This document shows, piece by piece, positions 8,578 to 16,780 of a stretch of DNA of 44,953 nucleotides (positions are counted from its first letter, which is position 1; each line of letters begins with the position of its first letter). This DNA is from Holdemanella biformis DSM 3989 (GTDB lineage: Bacteria > Bacillota_I > Bacilli_A > Erysipelotrichales > Erysipelotrichaceae). The DNA is taken from contig NZ_DS996844.1 of NCBI RefSeq assembly GCF_000156655.1, positions 48,360-93,312 on the forward strand. Direction: 5' to 3'. A model generated the notes under the pieces. That model did not search any database. It saw only the letters and a program-made list of their open reading frames with translations, and was not told the origin of the DNA. The translations under genes and the position numbers were made by a program.

Positions 8578-8586
8578 ATTTTACCA
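8578..8586 (-). promoter_or_regulatory. Extended -10 promoter candidate for the sensor kinase
   Basis: TGG-TAAAAT on the minus strand, about 24 bases before the kinase ATG, immediately after the regulator's terminator. The same TGnTAAAAT motif precedes three other genes in this window. Confidence 0.45.
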
Positions 8587-8590
8587 TAAG

Positions 8591-8621
8591 AAAAAGAAAA
8601 GGGGATACATTTGTATCACCC
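8591..8621 (-). terminator. Terminator between response regulator and sensor kinase
   Basis: Minus strand: GGG(T)GATAC pairs with GTATCCCC, loop AAAT, then TTTTCTTTTT. The stem begins at the regulator stop codon. This would reduce read-through into the kinase gene. Confidence 0.75.
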
Positions 8622-9275
8622 TAAACGATATCCATATCCATAGATTGTATGAATATTTAGATTTGGAAGTTTTTTACGTAAACGACGCAAAGTATCATCT
8701 ACAACTCGATCACTACCGAAATAGTTTTCATCCCAAACATTTTCTAAAATCTTATCACGAGAGAATGCGATTCCTTTATTTTTAATAAACATCATCAACA
8801 AATCAAATTCTTTTGTCGTTAATTCAATTTCCACATTATCCGCATAGATCTTTCTTTGTTCTTCATCCAATTCATAACCATCAATACTAATACGATTATT
8901 GTCATCACGATATGCACGCTTGATAATATTGTTAACTCTTAATACAAGTTCCTTTGGTGAAAATGGTTTTGTGATATAGTCATCACAACCTTTTTCTAAA
9001 CCAATAATACGATCAAATTCTTTATCACGCGCAGACATAAAGATAACAGGCGTTTCTGGTCCTTGTAGACGAATTTCTTCAATCAAATCAAATCCAGATT
9101 TATCATCCAACATAATATCCAAGATCCACAAATGCACATCATCATCTACGACATGAGCACTCGCTTCTTCATATGTATAATATGAATGAACTTCATATCC
9201 TTCTTTACGTAAATATTGGGCAACTAAATTATTGATGTCTTTTTCATCTTCAACAATGTTTATGACTCTTTTCAT
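8616..9275 (-). CDS. cssR: OmpR/PhoB-type response regulator (CssR-like)
   Basis: 219-residue regulator. The receiver domain has acidic pocket VEDE, phospho-acceptor Asp53 in LWILDIML, the SARD switch serine and Lys103 in TKPF. A winged-helix DNA-binding domain follows (TTKEFDLLMMFI, then DRVVDDTLRRLRKKLP, HTIYGYGYRL). The HLWILDIML, IFMSARDKEFDRI and YFGSDRVVDD blocks closely resemble B. subtilis CssR, which responds to misfolded secreted proteins; orthology is inferred, and no htrA target lies nearby. It starts 15 bases after glmM ends, so it belongs to the c-di-AMP/glmM operon. Confidence 0.85.
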   Translation of the reverse strand: MKRVINIVEDEKDINNLVAQYLRKEGYEVHSYYTYEEASAHVVDDDVHLWILDIMLDDKSGFDLIEEIRLQGPETPVIFMSARDKEFDRIIGLEKGCDDYITKPFSPKELVLRVNNIIKRAYRDDNNRISIDGYELDEEQRKIYADNVEIELTTKEFDLLMMFIKNKGIAFSRDKILENVWDENYFGSDRVVDDTLRRLRKKLPNLNIHTIYGYGYRLG

Positions 9276-9290
9276 AGGGTCACCCTCTTT

Positions 9291-10625
9291 CTAAAAATTA
9301 TTTGCTTCTAAAAAATCTGTAACACGCTTTACATATTCAGCACACAATTCATCTGTTTTAGCTTCTACCATGACACGAATCAATGGTTCGGTACCACTTG
9401 GACGAACTAAGATACGTCCTTCATCACCTAAATCTTGTGCTACTGAATCCACTACTTCTTGTAACTCTTTACTTTCTAAACATGCATTTTTATCTTTAAC
9501 TGTTACATTTTTCAACAATTGAGGATAAATAAATAATCCTTCACTCAATTCTTGTAATGATTTACCAGTAGCCTTCATGATTTCTAAAATCTTTAAAGCC
9601 GTCATTAAACCATCCCCAGTTACTTCATGTTCTAAGAAAATAATATGTCCACTTTGTTCTCCACCAATATAGTAATCATTTTTCTGCATTTCTTCAAACA
9701 CATACTTATCACCAACTGCTGTTTGAATATAGTCAATCTTATTCGCATCTAAAGCCTTATATAAACCTAAATTAGCCATAACTGTAGTAACAACCATATT
9801 CTTATTTAAACGATTAACAGATTTCATGTAACGAGAACAGATGTATAGGATGTAATCTCCATCACACAATTCGCCATCCGAGTTAACCATGATCAAACGA
9901 TCGGCATCCCCATCAAATGCCAAACCAATATCATAATCTCCTTCACGCATCATTCTTTGTAAAGCTTCAGGATGTGTGGATCCACACTTATTGTTGATAT
10001 TGATACCATTTGGTGAATTGCTGATGGCCTCTACAGTAGCTCCTAATGAATCTAATGTTTCAACAACTGTACTTGTGGCAGAACCATTTGCCAAGTCACA
10101 AAGAATCTTCATTCCTGATAAATCAACAGGAACACATTCTTTTAACCAACTCATATAGATTTCTAGTCCATCTTCCCATTCGAAATATTCTCCAATATGA
10201 TCTCCTGTAACTAAATCTAAGTCTGTTAAACCATCCATATATTTTTCAACTTCAAGAAGTAATTCTTCTTCCATCTTTTCACCATTATGGTTAAAACATT
10301 TAATTCCATTATCATAATATGGATTGTGACTTGCACTCACCATAATTCCACAATCGAAACGTTCTTTACGAACTAAATATGAAATTGCTGGAGTTGGACA
10401 AACACCAAGTAAATAAACTTGTGCACCCATACTTGTAGCACCTGCTGCAAGACCTAATTCAAACATGTCTCCACTCAGTCTTGTATCTTTACCAATCAAG
10501 ATTTTCGCATGTTTTTCTTTTCCATAATACCACCCTAAATATTGTCCAATCTTAATAGACATATCTAAAGTTAAACCTTCATTTGCTCTTCCACGAACCC
10601 CATCTGTTCCAAAATACTTACCCAT
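9291..10625 (-). CDS. glmM: Phosphoglucosamine mutase
   Basis: 444-residue full-length GlmM. It interconverts glucosamine-6-phosphate and glucosamine-1-phosphate for UDP-GlcNAc and peptidoglycan synthesis. Seen: N-terminal GTDGVRGRAN, catalytic phosphoserine Ser99 in SASHNP, metal loop DGDADR, sugar loop GGEQSGH and the phosphate-binding RPSGTEP. Its start overlaps the cdaR stop by one base (TAATG). In other Bacillota GlmM binds and restrains CdaA, which fits the conserved cdaA-cdaR-glmM order seen here. Confidence 0.97.
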   Translation of the reverse strand: MGKYFGTDGVRGRANEGLTLDMSIKIGQYLGWYYGKEKHAKILIGKDTRLSGDMFELGLAAGATSMGAQVYLLGVCPTPAISYLVRKERFDCGIMVSASHNPYYDNGIKCFNHNGEKMEEELLLEVEKYMDGLTDLDLVTGDHIGEYFEWEDGLEIYMSWLKECVPVDLSGMKILCDLANGSATSTVVETLDSLGATVEAISNSPNGININNKCGSTHPEALQRMMREGDYDIGLAFDGDADRLIMVNSDGELCDGDYILYICSRYMKSVNRLNKNMVVTTVMANLGLYKALDANKIDYIQTAVGDKYVFEEMQKNDYYIGGEQSGHIIFLEHEVTGDGLMTALKILEIMKATGKSLQELSEGLFIYPQLLKNVTVKDKNACLESKELQEVVDSVAQDLGDEGRILVRPSGTEPLIRVMVEAKTDELCAEYVKRVTDFLEANNF

Positions 10626-11416
10626 TACTCTGAATCCTCCTTATCTGATGTGTTTTTCGCTAGTTTTACACTCGCATGTACCGTATCCGGTGACAACGAA
10701 ACATTTACTCGATTTCCTTTGGCATCATAAGCTGCTAAAGTCGCATTTGCCTCAAAATCTTGAATCTGACCCGTACAGTCAATCAACGCTTTGACAATAC
10801 GAATTGAATTCAATTGATTTTGACTTGCCGTAATCTTAACTGTCATTGTATCTAGAATAGGCGTTTCAAAATCACTTACCTTTTGATTTGTACCTACCAA
10901 CAATTCCGGTTGAATTGTAAATGTCTTCGTTATTTTTTTCGAAAGTGTAACATCAATCGTTGCAGGATCAACCACCGCTTCAATTTTCTCAGGTAAATTT
11001 TTTACCTTTAAATTAATAATATTCTCACCCTCAGAATATTTTTTCAAATCCGCAACAACTTGTACACTACCCTTTGAACGGAATACCTGAATACTTGTCG
11101 CATCTCCTGTTAAAGAAACATCCACAGTACTCGGTACACCTGCTACATCATATTGATCTGTATCTGCCAATACTTCTACAGTTACATTTCTTAGATCCAC
11201 AGTAGTTCTTGTATCATTAAACAATTTTAAACTAATATCTTCATAATTGATCACAACACAAATCATAATGGATAAAACCAAAGAAATAATCACAGATCCT
11301 TTTTTATCAAACAATACACGATCTACTAACTTACTCACCTTTTGAAAGATCAGAGTCAATAAACCACGCAACTCATTAAACCATACAGAAGGGCCTTTTT
11401 TATTTGGAGATTCCAT
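10625..11416 (-). CDS. cdaR: CdaA regulatory protein CdaR (YbbR-domain protein)
   Basis: 263 residues with one membrane segment at about 43-60 and an extracytoplasmic part made of two YbbR-like repeats (about 77-155 and 165-245), recognisable from repeated V-D-V-T-L-x-G and VPSTVDVSL/ATIDVTLSKK patterns. CdaR binds the membrane diadenylate cyclase and tunes c-di-AMP production. The gene overlaps the end of cdaA by 17 bases and touches glmM. It is shorter than B. subtilis CdaR (four repeats). Confidence 0.92.
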   Translation of the reverse strand: MESPNKKGPSVWFNELRGLLTLIFQKVSKLVDRVLFDKKGSVIISLVLSIMICVVINYEDISLKLFNDTRTTVDLRNVTVEVLADTDQYDVAGVPSTVDVSLTGDATSIQVFRSKGSVQVVADLKKYSEGENIINLKVKNLPEKIEAVVDPATIDVTLSKKITKTFTIQPELLVGTNQKVSDFETPILDTMTVKITASQNQLNSIRIVKALIDCTGQIQDFEANATLAAYDAKGNRVNVSLSPDTVHASVKLAKNTSDKEDSE

Positions 11417-12338
11417 GTTGACTGCCCTCCTTTTTTTGTTCGATTAAATTCACAATTTCAATTGCTTTAACACGCTCATCCTTATTTATATCTTCTTCCT
11501 GCTTTTTTGCTCGCTTTGACATCGATTTAGCTTGATTCAACATAGGAACAAGAATCGAAGAAGGATTTTGATTTGAACTTTGTACTAACATATTTGTTAG
11601 GTAGCGCTGTAATCCTTCTGGTGGATATTGCGTTAATTGTCCATTAACCGCTACTGAAATATTACCTGTTTCTTCACTAACTATAATTGTTATTGAATCT
11701 GTAATTTCACTGATTCCTACAGCCGCTCTATGTCTAGCTCCATACTTACTTGGTAAATCCTTTGTGGTTGGAGGAAAATAAGCAGCTGCACATGCTATTT
11801 TATTCCCCTGAATAATGACAGCACCATCATGCATTGGCGTTCCATACTGAAATATAGTTCCTAATAATTCAGTTGAAACCTCAGAATCCATCACAATCCC
11901 TGTACGAATAAAATCGGACAAACTCTGTGTTCTTTCAATAGAAATCAAAGCTCCCGTTTTTGATTTTGACATTTGTGAACAGGCTTCCACCAATTCATTG
12001 ATCATTTGTTGAATTTGCGAAACGGAAACATCCACTGTTAAAATGGCCGTTGTTTTACCCACTTTTTCTAACATGCCACGAATTTCTGGTTGGAAAACAA
12101 CTAAAATAACAACAACACCCCAGTTCAAAAACATTTCAATCAAATAGTTCAATGCGTTTAAGCCTAGCCATACAGCTAAAGCCTTGACTAAAACTATAAT
12201 CAATACACCCTTCACAAGTTGAATTGTACGTGAATTATTACGAACAATTCTAAGTCCAGAATATATCAATCCCCATACTACTAAAATATCCAATAATAAT
12301 CGAATTAGGAATGTAATATCAGATAAGGTATAACCCAT
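11400..12338 (-). CDS. cdaA: Membrane diadenylate cyclase CdaA
   Basis: 312 residues. Three N-terminal membrane helices (about 7-30, 38-60, 65-82) are followed by a coiled linker and the DAC domain with both catalytic motifs: DGA at 171-173 and RHR at 202-204. It makes c-di-AMP from two ATP, an essential signal for potassium, osmotic and wall homeostasis in Bacillota. A charged C-terminal extension of about 40 residues is longer than in B. subtilis CdaA. Start ATG has a strong G-rich ribosome site. It lies 21 bases downstream of the HAD gene and overlaps cdaR. Confidence 0.96.
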   Translation of the reverse strand: MGYTLSDITFLIRLLLDILVVWGLIYSGLRIVRNNSRTIQLVKGVLIIVLVKALAVWLGLNALNYLIEMFLNWGVVVILVVFQPEIRGMLEKVGKTTAILTVDVSVSQIQQMINELVEACSQMSKSKTGALISIERTQSLSDFIRTGIVMDSEVSTELLGTIFQYGTPMHDGAVIIQGNKIACAAAYFPPTTKDLPSKYGARHRAAVGISEITDSITIIVSEETGNISVAVNGQLTQYPPEGLQRYLTNMLVQSSNQNPSSILVPMLNQAKSMSKRAKKQEEDINKDERVKAIEIVNLIEQKKEGSQHGISK

Positions 12339-12359
12339 CTAAAATACCCCCCTTATTTT

Positions 12360-13127
12360 TTACATATTTTTTGAAATTAAATCACTTACAGAATCATACT
12401 CTACTTGCGCATGTGCTTTTACATCTTCATCTGCACAAGACATTACAGATCCATGAACACCAAACTCAATCAATGGAATATCATTATGTCCATCACCAAT
12501 TGTATATACATCATCTTCATTAATATTGGCATACGCAATTAAGAAATCTAAACCCGTTGCTTTTGAAATACCTTTTGGTACAATATCAACGACAAAATTA
12601 TTTGGGTATGCAACAACTTGTTCATAATACAAATCATTGATCTTGCCAGCAACTTCTAAAGCTGAATCTGTATCTTCCATAGACAAGACAATTTGTGCAA
12701 AATGACTCATATCTAACAATTCTGCCTCTGTAACATCTGGTTTTAAATTTGGATAGCGATGATCCACAGCATCAGACTGTAAAACAATACGATGGCGATG
12801 AATACCATCATTTACAACATAACTAATTACGCTATCTAATTTTTTTATGTTGTGTAAAATATCTACACAAACATCAAAATTTAAATAATTTGATAGTAAA
12901 ACATTTCCATTCTCATCAAAAACCATACCACCATTATTTGTAATCAAGTAATCACATGGTAAATTAAATAATTTAATTTGCGCATCAATTGATTCTTTAG
13001 AACGACCCGTAACGATTACGAATTTATTCCCCTTATTTTTCCATTCTTCAATCGATTTTAAATCTTCTGGCATTACATCCTGTGCATAACGCAATGTACC
13101 ATCATAATCTGTAGCTAAAAGCTTCAT
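12360..13127 (-). CDS. Cof-type HAD hydrolase
   Basis: 255-residue HAD phosphatase of the Cof/YkrA class. Motif I is DYDGTL near the N-terminus (nucleophile Asp), motif II VTGR, and motif IV GDGHNDIPLIEF, with a C2-type cap between. Such enzymes dephosphorylate sugar phosphates or flavin/PLP phosphates; substrate not predictable. The ATG at 13127 has GAGGAAC upstream; a frame extending to 13184 would run into the preceding gene end and adds no conserved residues. It sits between the ggt-like gene and cdaA in the same orientation. Confidence 0.88.
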   Translation of the reverse strand: MKLLATDYDGTLRYAQDVMPEDLKSIEEWKNKGNKFVIVTGRSKESIDAQIKLFNLPCDYLITNNGGMVFDENGNVLLSNYLNFDVCVDILHNIKKLDSVISYVVNDGIHRHRIVLQSDAVDHRYPNLKPDVTEAELLDMSHFAQIVLSMEDTDSALEVAGKINDLYYEQVVAYPNNFVVDIVPKGISKATGLDFLIAYANINEDDVYTIGDGHNDIPLIEFGVHGSVMSCADEDVKAHAQVEYDSVSDLISKNM

Positions 13128-13174
13128 ATTTAGTTCCTCAACTTTTCTATTTACTATGATTTTATCACATAATT

Positions 13175-14749
13175 TTAATAACAAGCAATATTACTATCCG
13201 TCCTTGACTCACAACCTGCAATATAGACTCCATTTTCAAGTCGAACTATGATTTGTCCACGGCCAAACATAGCTAATTCTTCTTCAATTTCGATTTCATG
13301 GCCCCGTTTTTTTAGTTCAGAAATTATATTCTCATCAAATCCAGGCTCTAAAATAAACTTCTTATTTTCTATCCACTGAAATCGTTTGGCATCCAAGGCC
13401 ATCTGTGGATTTAAATGAAAATCAATCATGTTTGTGACAACTTGCATATGACCCTGAGGTTGCATATAACCTCCCATTACTCCAAATGGGCCTATCGGCT
13501 TATTATCTTTTGTCAAAAAACCAGGAATAATTGTATGATATGTCTTTTTATGTGGCATCAAATAATTCACATGAGTTGGATCTAAACTAAAGTCATACCC
13601 ACGATTTTGTAAGGAAACTCCATCTACGACAATACCACTACCAAATCCCATATAATTCGACTGTATATAAGAAACCATATTGCCACCTTTATCTGCCGTG
13701 CATAAATAGACAGTCCCTGAACCATGTGGTTTATCTTTACGAGGTGGTAGAGCCGTATGCTTAATTTGATTGGCTCTTTGTTTACCATATTCAACACTTA
13801 TCAAATCACGAACAGGCATTTCCATACATTTTGGATCTGTCACATATTCTTTGGCATCCGCAAAAGCCATTTTTAAAGCTTCCATCTGTGTATGAATACA
13901 ATCTACATCTCTAGTTTTAAATTGGAAATTATTTAAAATATTCAAAGCCATTAAAGCCACGATTCCCTGTCCATTTGGAGGTAATTCCCAAACTTGATAG
14001 CCATGGTAATTCACATGAATTGGATCGACCCATTCCACCTTGTGATCTTCTAAATCTTTCTTACGCAAAAATCCACCAAATTTTCTTGATTCCTCATCAA
14101 TGCGACTTGCCAATTCTCCATAGTATAAAGCATCTGTATTTGTGTCGGCAATCTTTTCAAGTGCATCTGCAAGTTTTGGCATACAAATCATCTGTCCTGG
14201 TTCTGGTGTTTTTCCATCAAAAGTAAAAGTTTCATACCAGCCCTTAAACTCTTCACTATTTGGAATCGCATTTAATGCTTTTTTCCACATACGAGCAATC
14301 TCTGCACTTACCGGATATCCATTTCTTGCATAATCAATAGCGGGCTCTAATAATTTTTTAAATGGTAAAGAACCAAATCTTTCACTCAATGCTTTCCATC
14401 CTTTTACAGCTCCAGGAACCGTTACCGGTATCCATCCTCGTTTTGGGATTTCATCTATTTGATCAGCTGAAATCGCATAAGGAGAATGGCCTGAACTATT
14501 CATTCCATACATCTTATCTTTCATCCACACAATCGCAAAGCCATCCGATCCTAAACCATTTGAACAAGGTTCTACAACGGTTAAACAAGCAGCTGTTGCG
14601 ATAGCTGCATCTACGGCATTTCCACCTTGTAAAAGCATTCTCAAACCAGCTTGCGCAGCCAAATTATTTCCCGTGCAAACAACTCCATTTCGTGCAATCA
14701 CATTCATTCTTTTGGATGCGAATGGATTTTTATAATAATCAATTTCCAT
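13175..14749 (-). CDS. Gamma-glutamyltransferase family protein (YwrD-like, cytosolic)
   Basis: 524-residue Ntn-hydrolase of the gamma-glutamyltranspeptidase family. The large-subunit half includes VEPCSNGLGSDGFAIVW and the small subunit would begin at the Thr of HGSGTVYLC, the expected autoprocessing nucleophile. Small-subunit landmarks QSNYMGFGSGIVV and FGVMGGYMQPQGH follow. There is no signal peptide, unlike secreted GGT of E. coli or B. subtilis, so it resembles the cytosolic YwrD group, which may hydrolyse gamma-glutamyl compounds or other amides. The ATG at 14749 follows GGTGAG. A TATAAT (14768-14773) and a terminator hairpin sit directly upstream. Confidence 0.87.
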   Translation of the reverse strand: MEIDYYKNPFASKRMNVIARNGVVCTGNNLAAQAGLRMLLQGGNAVDAAIATAACLTVVEPCSNGLGSDGFAIVWMKDKMYGMNSSGHSPYAISADQIDEIPKRGWIPVTVPGAVKGWKALSERFGSLPFKKLLEPAIDYARNGYPVSAEIARMWKKALNAIPNSEEFKGWYETFTFDGKTPEPGQMICMPKLADALEKIADTNTDALYYGELASRIDEESRKFGGFLRKKDLEDHKVEWVDPIHVNYHGYQVWELPPNGQGIVALMALNILNNFQFKTRDVDCIHTQMEALKMAFADAKEYVTDPKCMEMPVRDLISVEYGKQRANQIKHTALPPRKDKPHGSGTVYLCTADKGGNMVSYIQSNYMGFGSGIVVDGVSLQNRGYDFSLDPTHVNYLMPHKKTYHTIIPGFLTKDNKPIGPFGVMGGYMQPQGHMQVVTNMIDFHLNPQMALDAKRFQWIENKKFILEPGFDENIISELKKRGHEIEIEEELAMFGRGQIIVRLENGVYIAGCESRTDSNIACY

Positions 14750-14774
14750 ATCTTTCTCACCGAGACCATTATAC

Positions 14775-14804
14775 AAAAATTAGAGCAGACATTCCATCTG
14801 CTCT
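14775..14804 (-). terminator. Terminator hairpin directly upstream of the ggt-like gene
   Basis: AGAGCAGA (14782-14789) pairs with TCTGCTCT (14797-14804); on the minus strand the stem is followed by AATTTTTG. It ends the RNA-like region 14.8-15.2 kb about 26 bases before the ggt-like start codon. Confidence 0.75.
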
Positions 14805-15236
14805 GATTTATTTATTCACTTTTTTAACCGGATAACTTTTCTACCTTATCCAATTTTTTTATCATCCACATTATGATTTTATTCTATTCATTTTCCTTAA
14901 GCATTTTCTCAAGTATGACCATATATGAGTATCTTTAAGTTCCATGACTTAGATTGGATGATATTCTTAACATTTCAAGTACTCTATCCTTTTTGTGATT
15001 ATTCACTCGATAAAAACCCTTTATCTAAATCCTATTTCCTTTTCCTGTTAAGTTCCATTGAATGTTTTTTCTAGAATTCTTCTAGCTTAACTTTTGGAGC
15101 CTTCTCTCCATAGCTTCAACTTTTTATAGTTAAAACATTCCGTTTCAACTCTATGTTATTGTCATCTTCTCACCGCTCTCTTTTTGTCTTAAGAGAAGTT
15201 TTCTCTGCTCTTACTTCTCTTTACACTTTCATTATA
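14805..15236 (-). other. Gene-free region, candidate structured RNA or long leader
   Basis: No reading frame longer than about 20 codons with a ribosome site is present. On the minus strand a -10 TATAAT (15231-15236) lies at one end and a terminator (14775-14804) at the other, giving a possible transcript of about 450 bases. Inside are several local stems: GTTAAAAC/GTTTCAAC (15129-15149), GGAG/CTCC (15096-15109), CTAGAA/TTCTAG (15071-15085) nested in GTTAAG/CTTAAC (15047-15091), and GGATAA/TTATCC (14830-14851). A 10-base element TTAAGTTCCA occurs twice (14935, 15048). RNase P, tmRNA, SRP and T-box signatures are absent. It may be a free RNA or a regulated leader of the ggt-like gene. Confidence 0.4.
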
Positions 15237-15249
15237 TACAAGAAAAACA

Positions 15250-15282
15250 AAAAGAAAAGGCAAGTGGTAAAACTTGCCTTTT
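15250..15282 (-). terminator. Terminator after the LytTR gene
   Basis: An 11-bp perfect stem (AAAAGGCAAGT with ACTTGCCTTTT), 6-base loop, then TTTTCTTTTTG on the minus strand, 16 bases past the LytTR stop codon. Confidence 0.88.
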
Positions 15283-15297
15283 AGCTGGTAAAACCGG

Positions 15298-15960
15298 TTA
15301 TTTCATCGATATTTTTCGTTTTTTTCCTCTCGAAACCGGAATTAAAACTTTGTTTATTAATTCAACTTCATCTTTGTACCAAGCCACAATATATTTGGAA
15401 TTCACAATATACGATACGTGTACACGTAAAAAGCCAAACTCTTTAAAAATTTCTTCAAGTGCATTCATACTATCACGCTTATGAAAAACGCCTTTTTTCG
15501 TATAGAAATACACCATCTTTTCATTCTTTTCCAAATAATAAATATCTTCATACGCAATATTCATACGTACTCCATCATAATTAAATTCATAGACATGACT
15601 TTGAATACACTGTGAACGAATCATTTGATCATAAGCCGAAATATCAACTGCGATATTATCCTTTGATATATAAAACACACGACTTCTTTCATCATCACCA
15701 CGCGTTTTAATGGGATTTTCACACACATAAATCACAATCGCATTGGGATTATCATGTACAAATACACTTTCAATTCGACTCGTCTTAAACATTTCATCAA
15801 ACACAAACAATTGATAGTCTTCTTCCTTCATTCGTTTCGCAAGATCACTCGCCTTTAAGTAATGACGAAAACACCAATCCTCATGCATAAACAATTTAGA
15901 TAATTGAAAAACGATGTCCTTAGTTTCTTTTTCATATTCTAATATGGCTACTTTTATCAT
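15298..15960 (-). CDS. LytTR-domain response regulator-like protein
   Basis: 220 residues. The N-terminal 110 residues look like a diverged receiver domain: a hydrophobic first strand VAILEYEKE in place of the usual acidic pair, and a possible phospho-acceptor Asp in LFVFDEMF. The C-terminal 100 residues are a LytTR DNA-binding domain (YEDIYYLEKNEKMVYFYT, then FLRVHVSYIVN and IPVSRGKK). LytTR regulators often control quorum, bacteriocin or wall genes; no sensor kinase is adjacent. The start at 15960 is favoured because a near-perfect promoter (15968-15996) ends 7 bases before it and would be inside the coding frame if an upstream ATG were used. No ribosome site exists, so the mRNA is probably leaderless. 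Confidence 0.78.
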   Translation of the reverse strand: MIKVAILEYEKETKDIVFQLSKLFMHEDWCFRHYLKASDLAKRMKEEDYQLFVFDEMFKTSRIESVFVHDNPNAIVIYVCENPIKTRGDDERSRVFYISKDNIAVDISAYDQMIRSQCIQSHVYEFNYDGVRMNIAYEDIYYLEKNEKMVYFYTKKGVFHKRDSMNALEEIFKEFGFLRVHVSYIVNSKYIVAWYKDEVELINKVLIPVSRGKKRKISMK

Positions 15961-15967
15961 ACTTATA

Positions 15968-15996
15968 ATTATAAAGAGTGAACGCATTTTTATCAA
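15968..15996 (-). promoter_or_regulatory. Leaderless promoter of the LytTR gene
   Basis: Minus strand TTGATA (15996-15991), 17-base spacer, TATAAT (15973-15968), then 7 bases to the ATG at 15960. Transcription would begin at or one base before the start codon. Confidence 0.75.
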
Positions 15997-16016
15997 ATGT
16001 AAACCGTTTCAAAATA

Positions 16017-16778
16017 TTATTCTTTAAAATCACGAATCAAAATCAAATCCTTAACAATTTCTTTTGCGCTAATTGTTAAAATGATTTCTCCCTTTTCTTT
16101 AGTTGCACCACTAGGATTTCCACCAATCCCAATGGGTTTTCCTTCTTCCGTTACCCAATCGGATGCAAGCCAAGACAAGTGGGCTTTCATAGCTGTATTT
16201 TTAAGAATACCCTTTTCACTTGTTTCCAATTTAACTAAACTTTCATCAATCGCCATGACCATAGAAGTTTCCATTTCTCCACCATGAAAATCAAATGTAT
16301 TCCCTTTAGAAATCGTTGCCTTTACATCAGGATGATCAAAGGCTCCTGAGTTTAAGACAAATGGATACACTTTAAAATCACTTCTTACTTCTCTAGAAAT
16401 TAAATTGGCAATCGGTGTATTTCCTCCATGACATACAAGAAAAGCCAGCTTTTTAAATCCATGATGCGCTAGACTTTCACATATGTCATACAACATATGA
16501 TAGTAAGTCATAGGTTTAAAAGTAATGGATCCACAAAAGTCTTTATGTTCTGTACTCAATCCTACAGGAATAACTGGAAACAATACTAAATTTATGTCCT
16601 CGTCCTTTAACTCTTTTTCAATATAGTCACACATTGCACCGGCAATGAGTGTATCCGTACCAAGTGGTGCTTGATTTCCATGTTGTTCTAATGCGCCTAA
16701 TGGAATCAAAACAATTGTGTTTTCTCGATCAACTTGTTCCATTTCTAAACGCGTTAATTCTTGATACTTACAAATCAT
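16017..16778 (-). CDS. Creatininase family amidohydrolase under FMN riboswitch control
   Basis: 253 residues with the metal-binding pattern of the creatininase/ArfB family: PLGALEQHG, GTDTLIAG, VCHGGN and the C-terminal HGGEMETS. Creatininase itself hydrolyses creatinine; archaeal ArfB, in the same family, is a formamide hydrolase acting on a riboflavin/F420 pathway intermediate. Here the gene starts 2 bases after the ribU stop and shares its FMN riboswitch, so a flavin-related amide hydrolysis, such as salvage of degraded flavins, is inferred. The true substrate is unknown. Confidence 0.85.
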   Translation of the reverse strand: MICKYQELTRLEMEQVDRENTIVLIPLGALEQHGNQAPLGTDTLIAGAMCDYIEKELKDEDINLVLFPVIPVGLSTEHKDFCGSITFKPMTYYHMLYDICESLAHHGFKKLAFLVCHGGNTPIANLISREVRSDFKVYPFVLNSGAFDHPDVKATISKGNTFDFHGGEMETSMVMAIDESLVKLETSEKGILKNTAMKAHLSWLASDWVTEEGKPIGIGGNPSGATKEKGEIILTISAKEIVKDLILIRDFKE

Positions 16779-16780
16779 AC

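Noticed and set aside
14805-15236. RNase P RNA, tmRNA, SRP RNA or T-box in the gene-free region
   Set aside because: The diagnostic sequences (GAGGAAAGTCC, tRNA-like end with T-loop, GGAAGCAGCC-type loop, GGTACCGCG) are absent on both strands.
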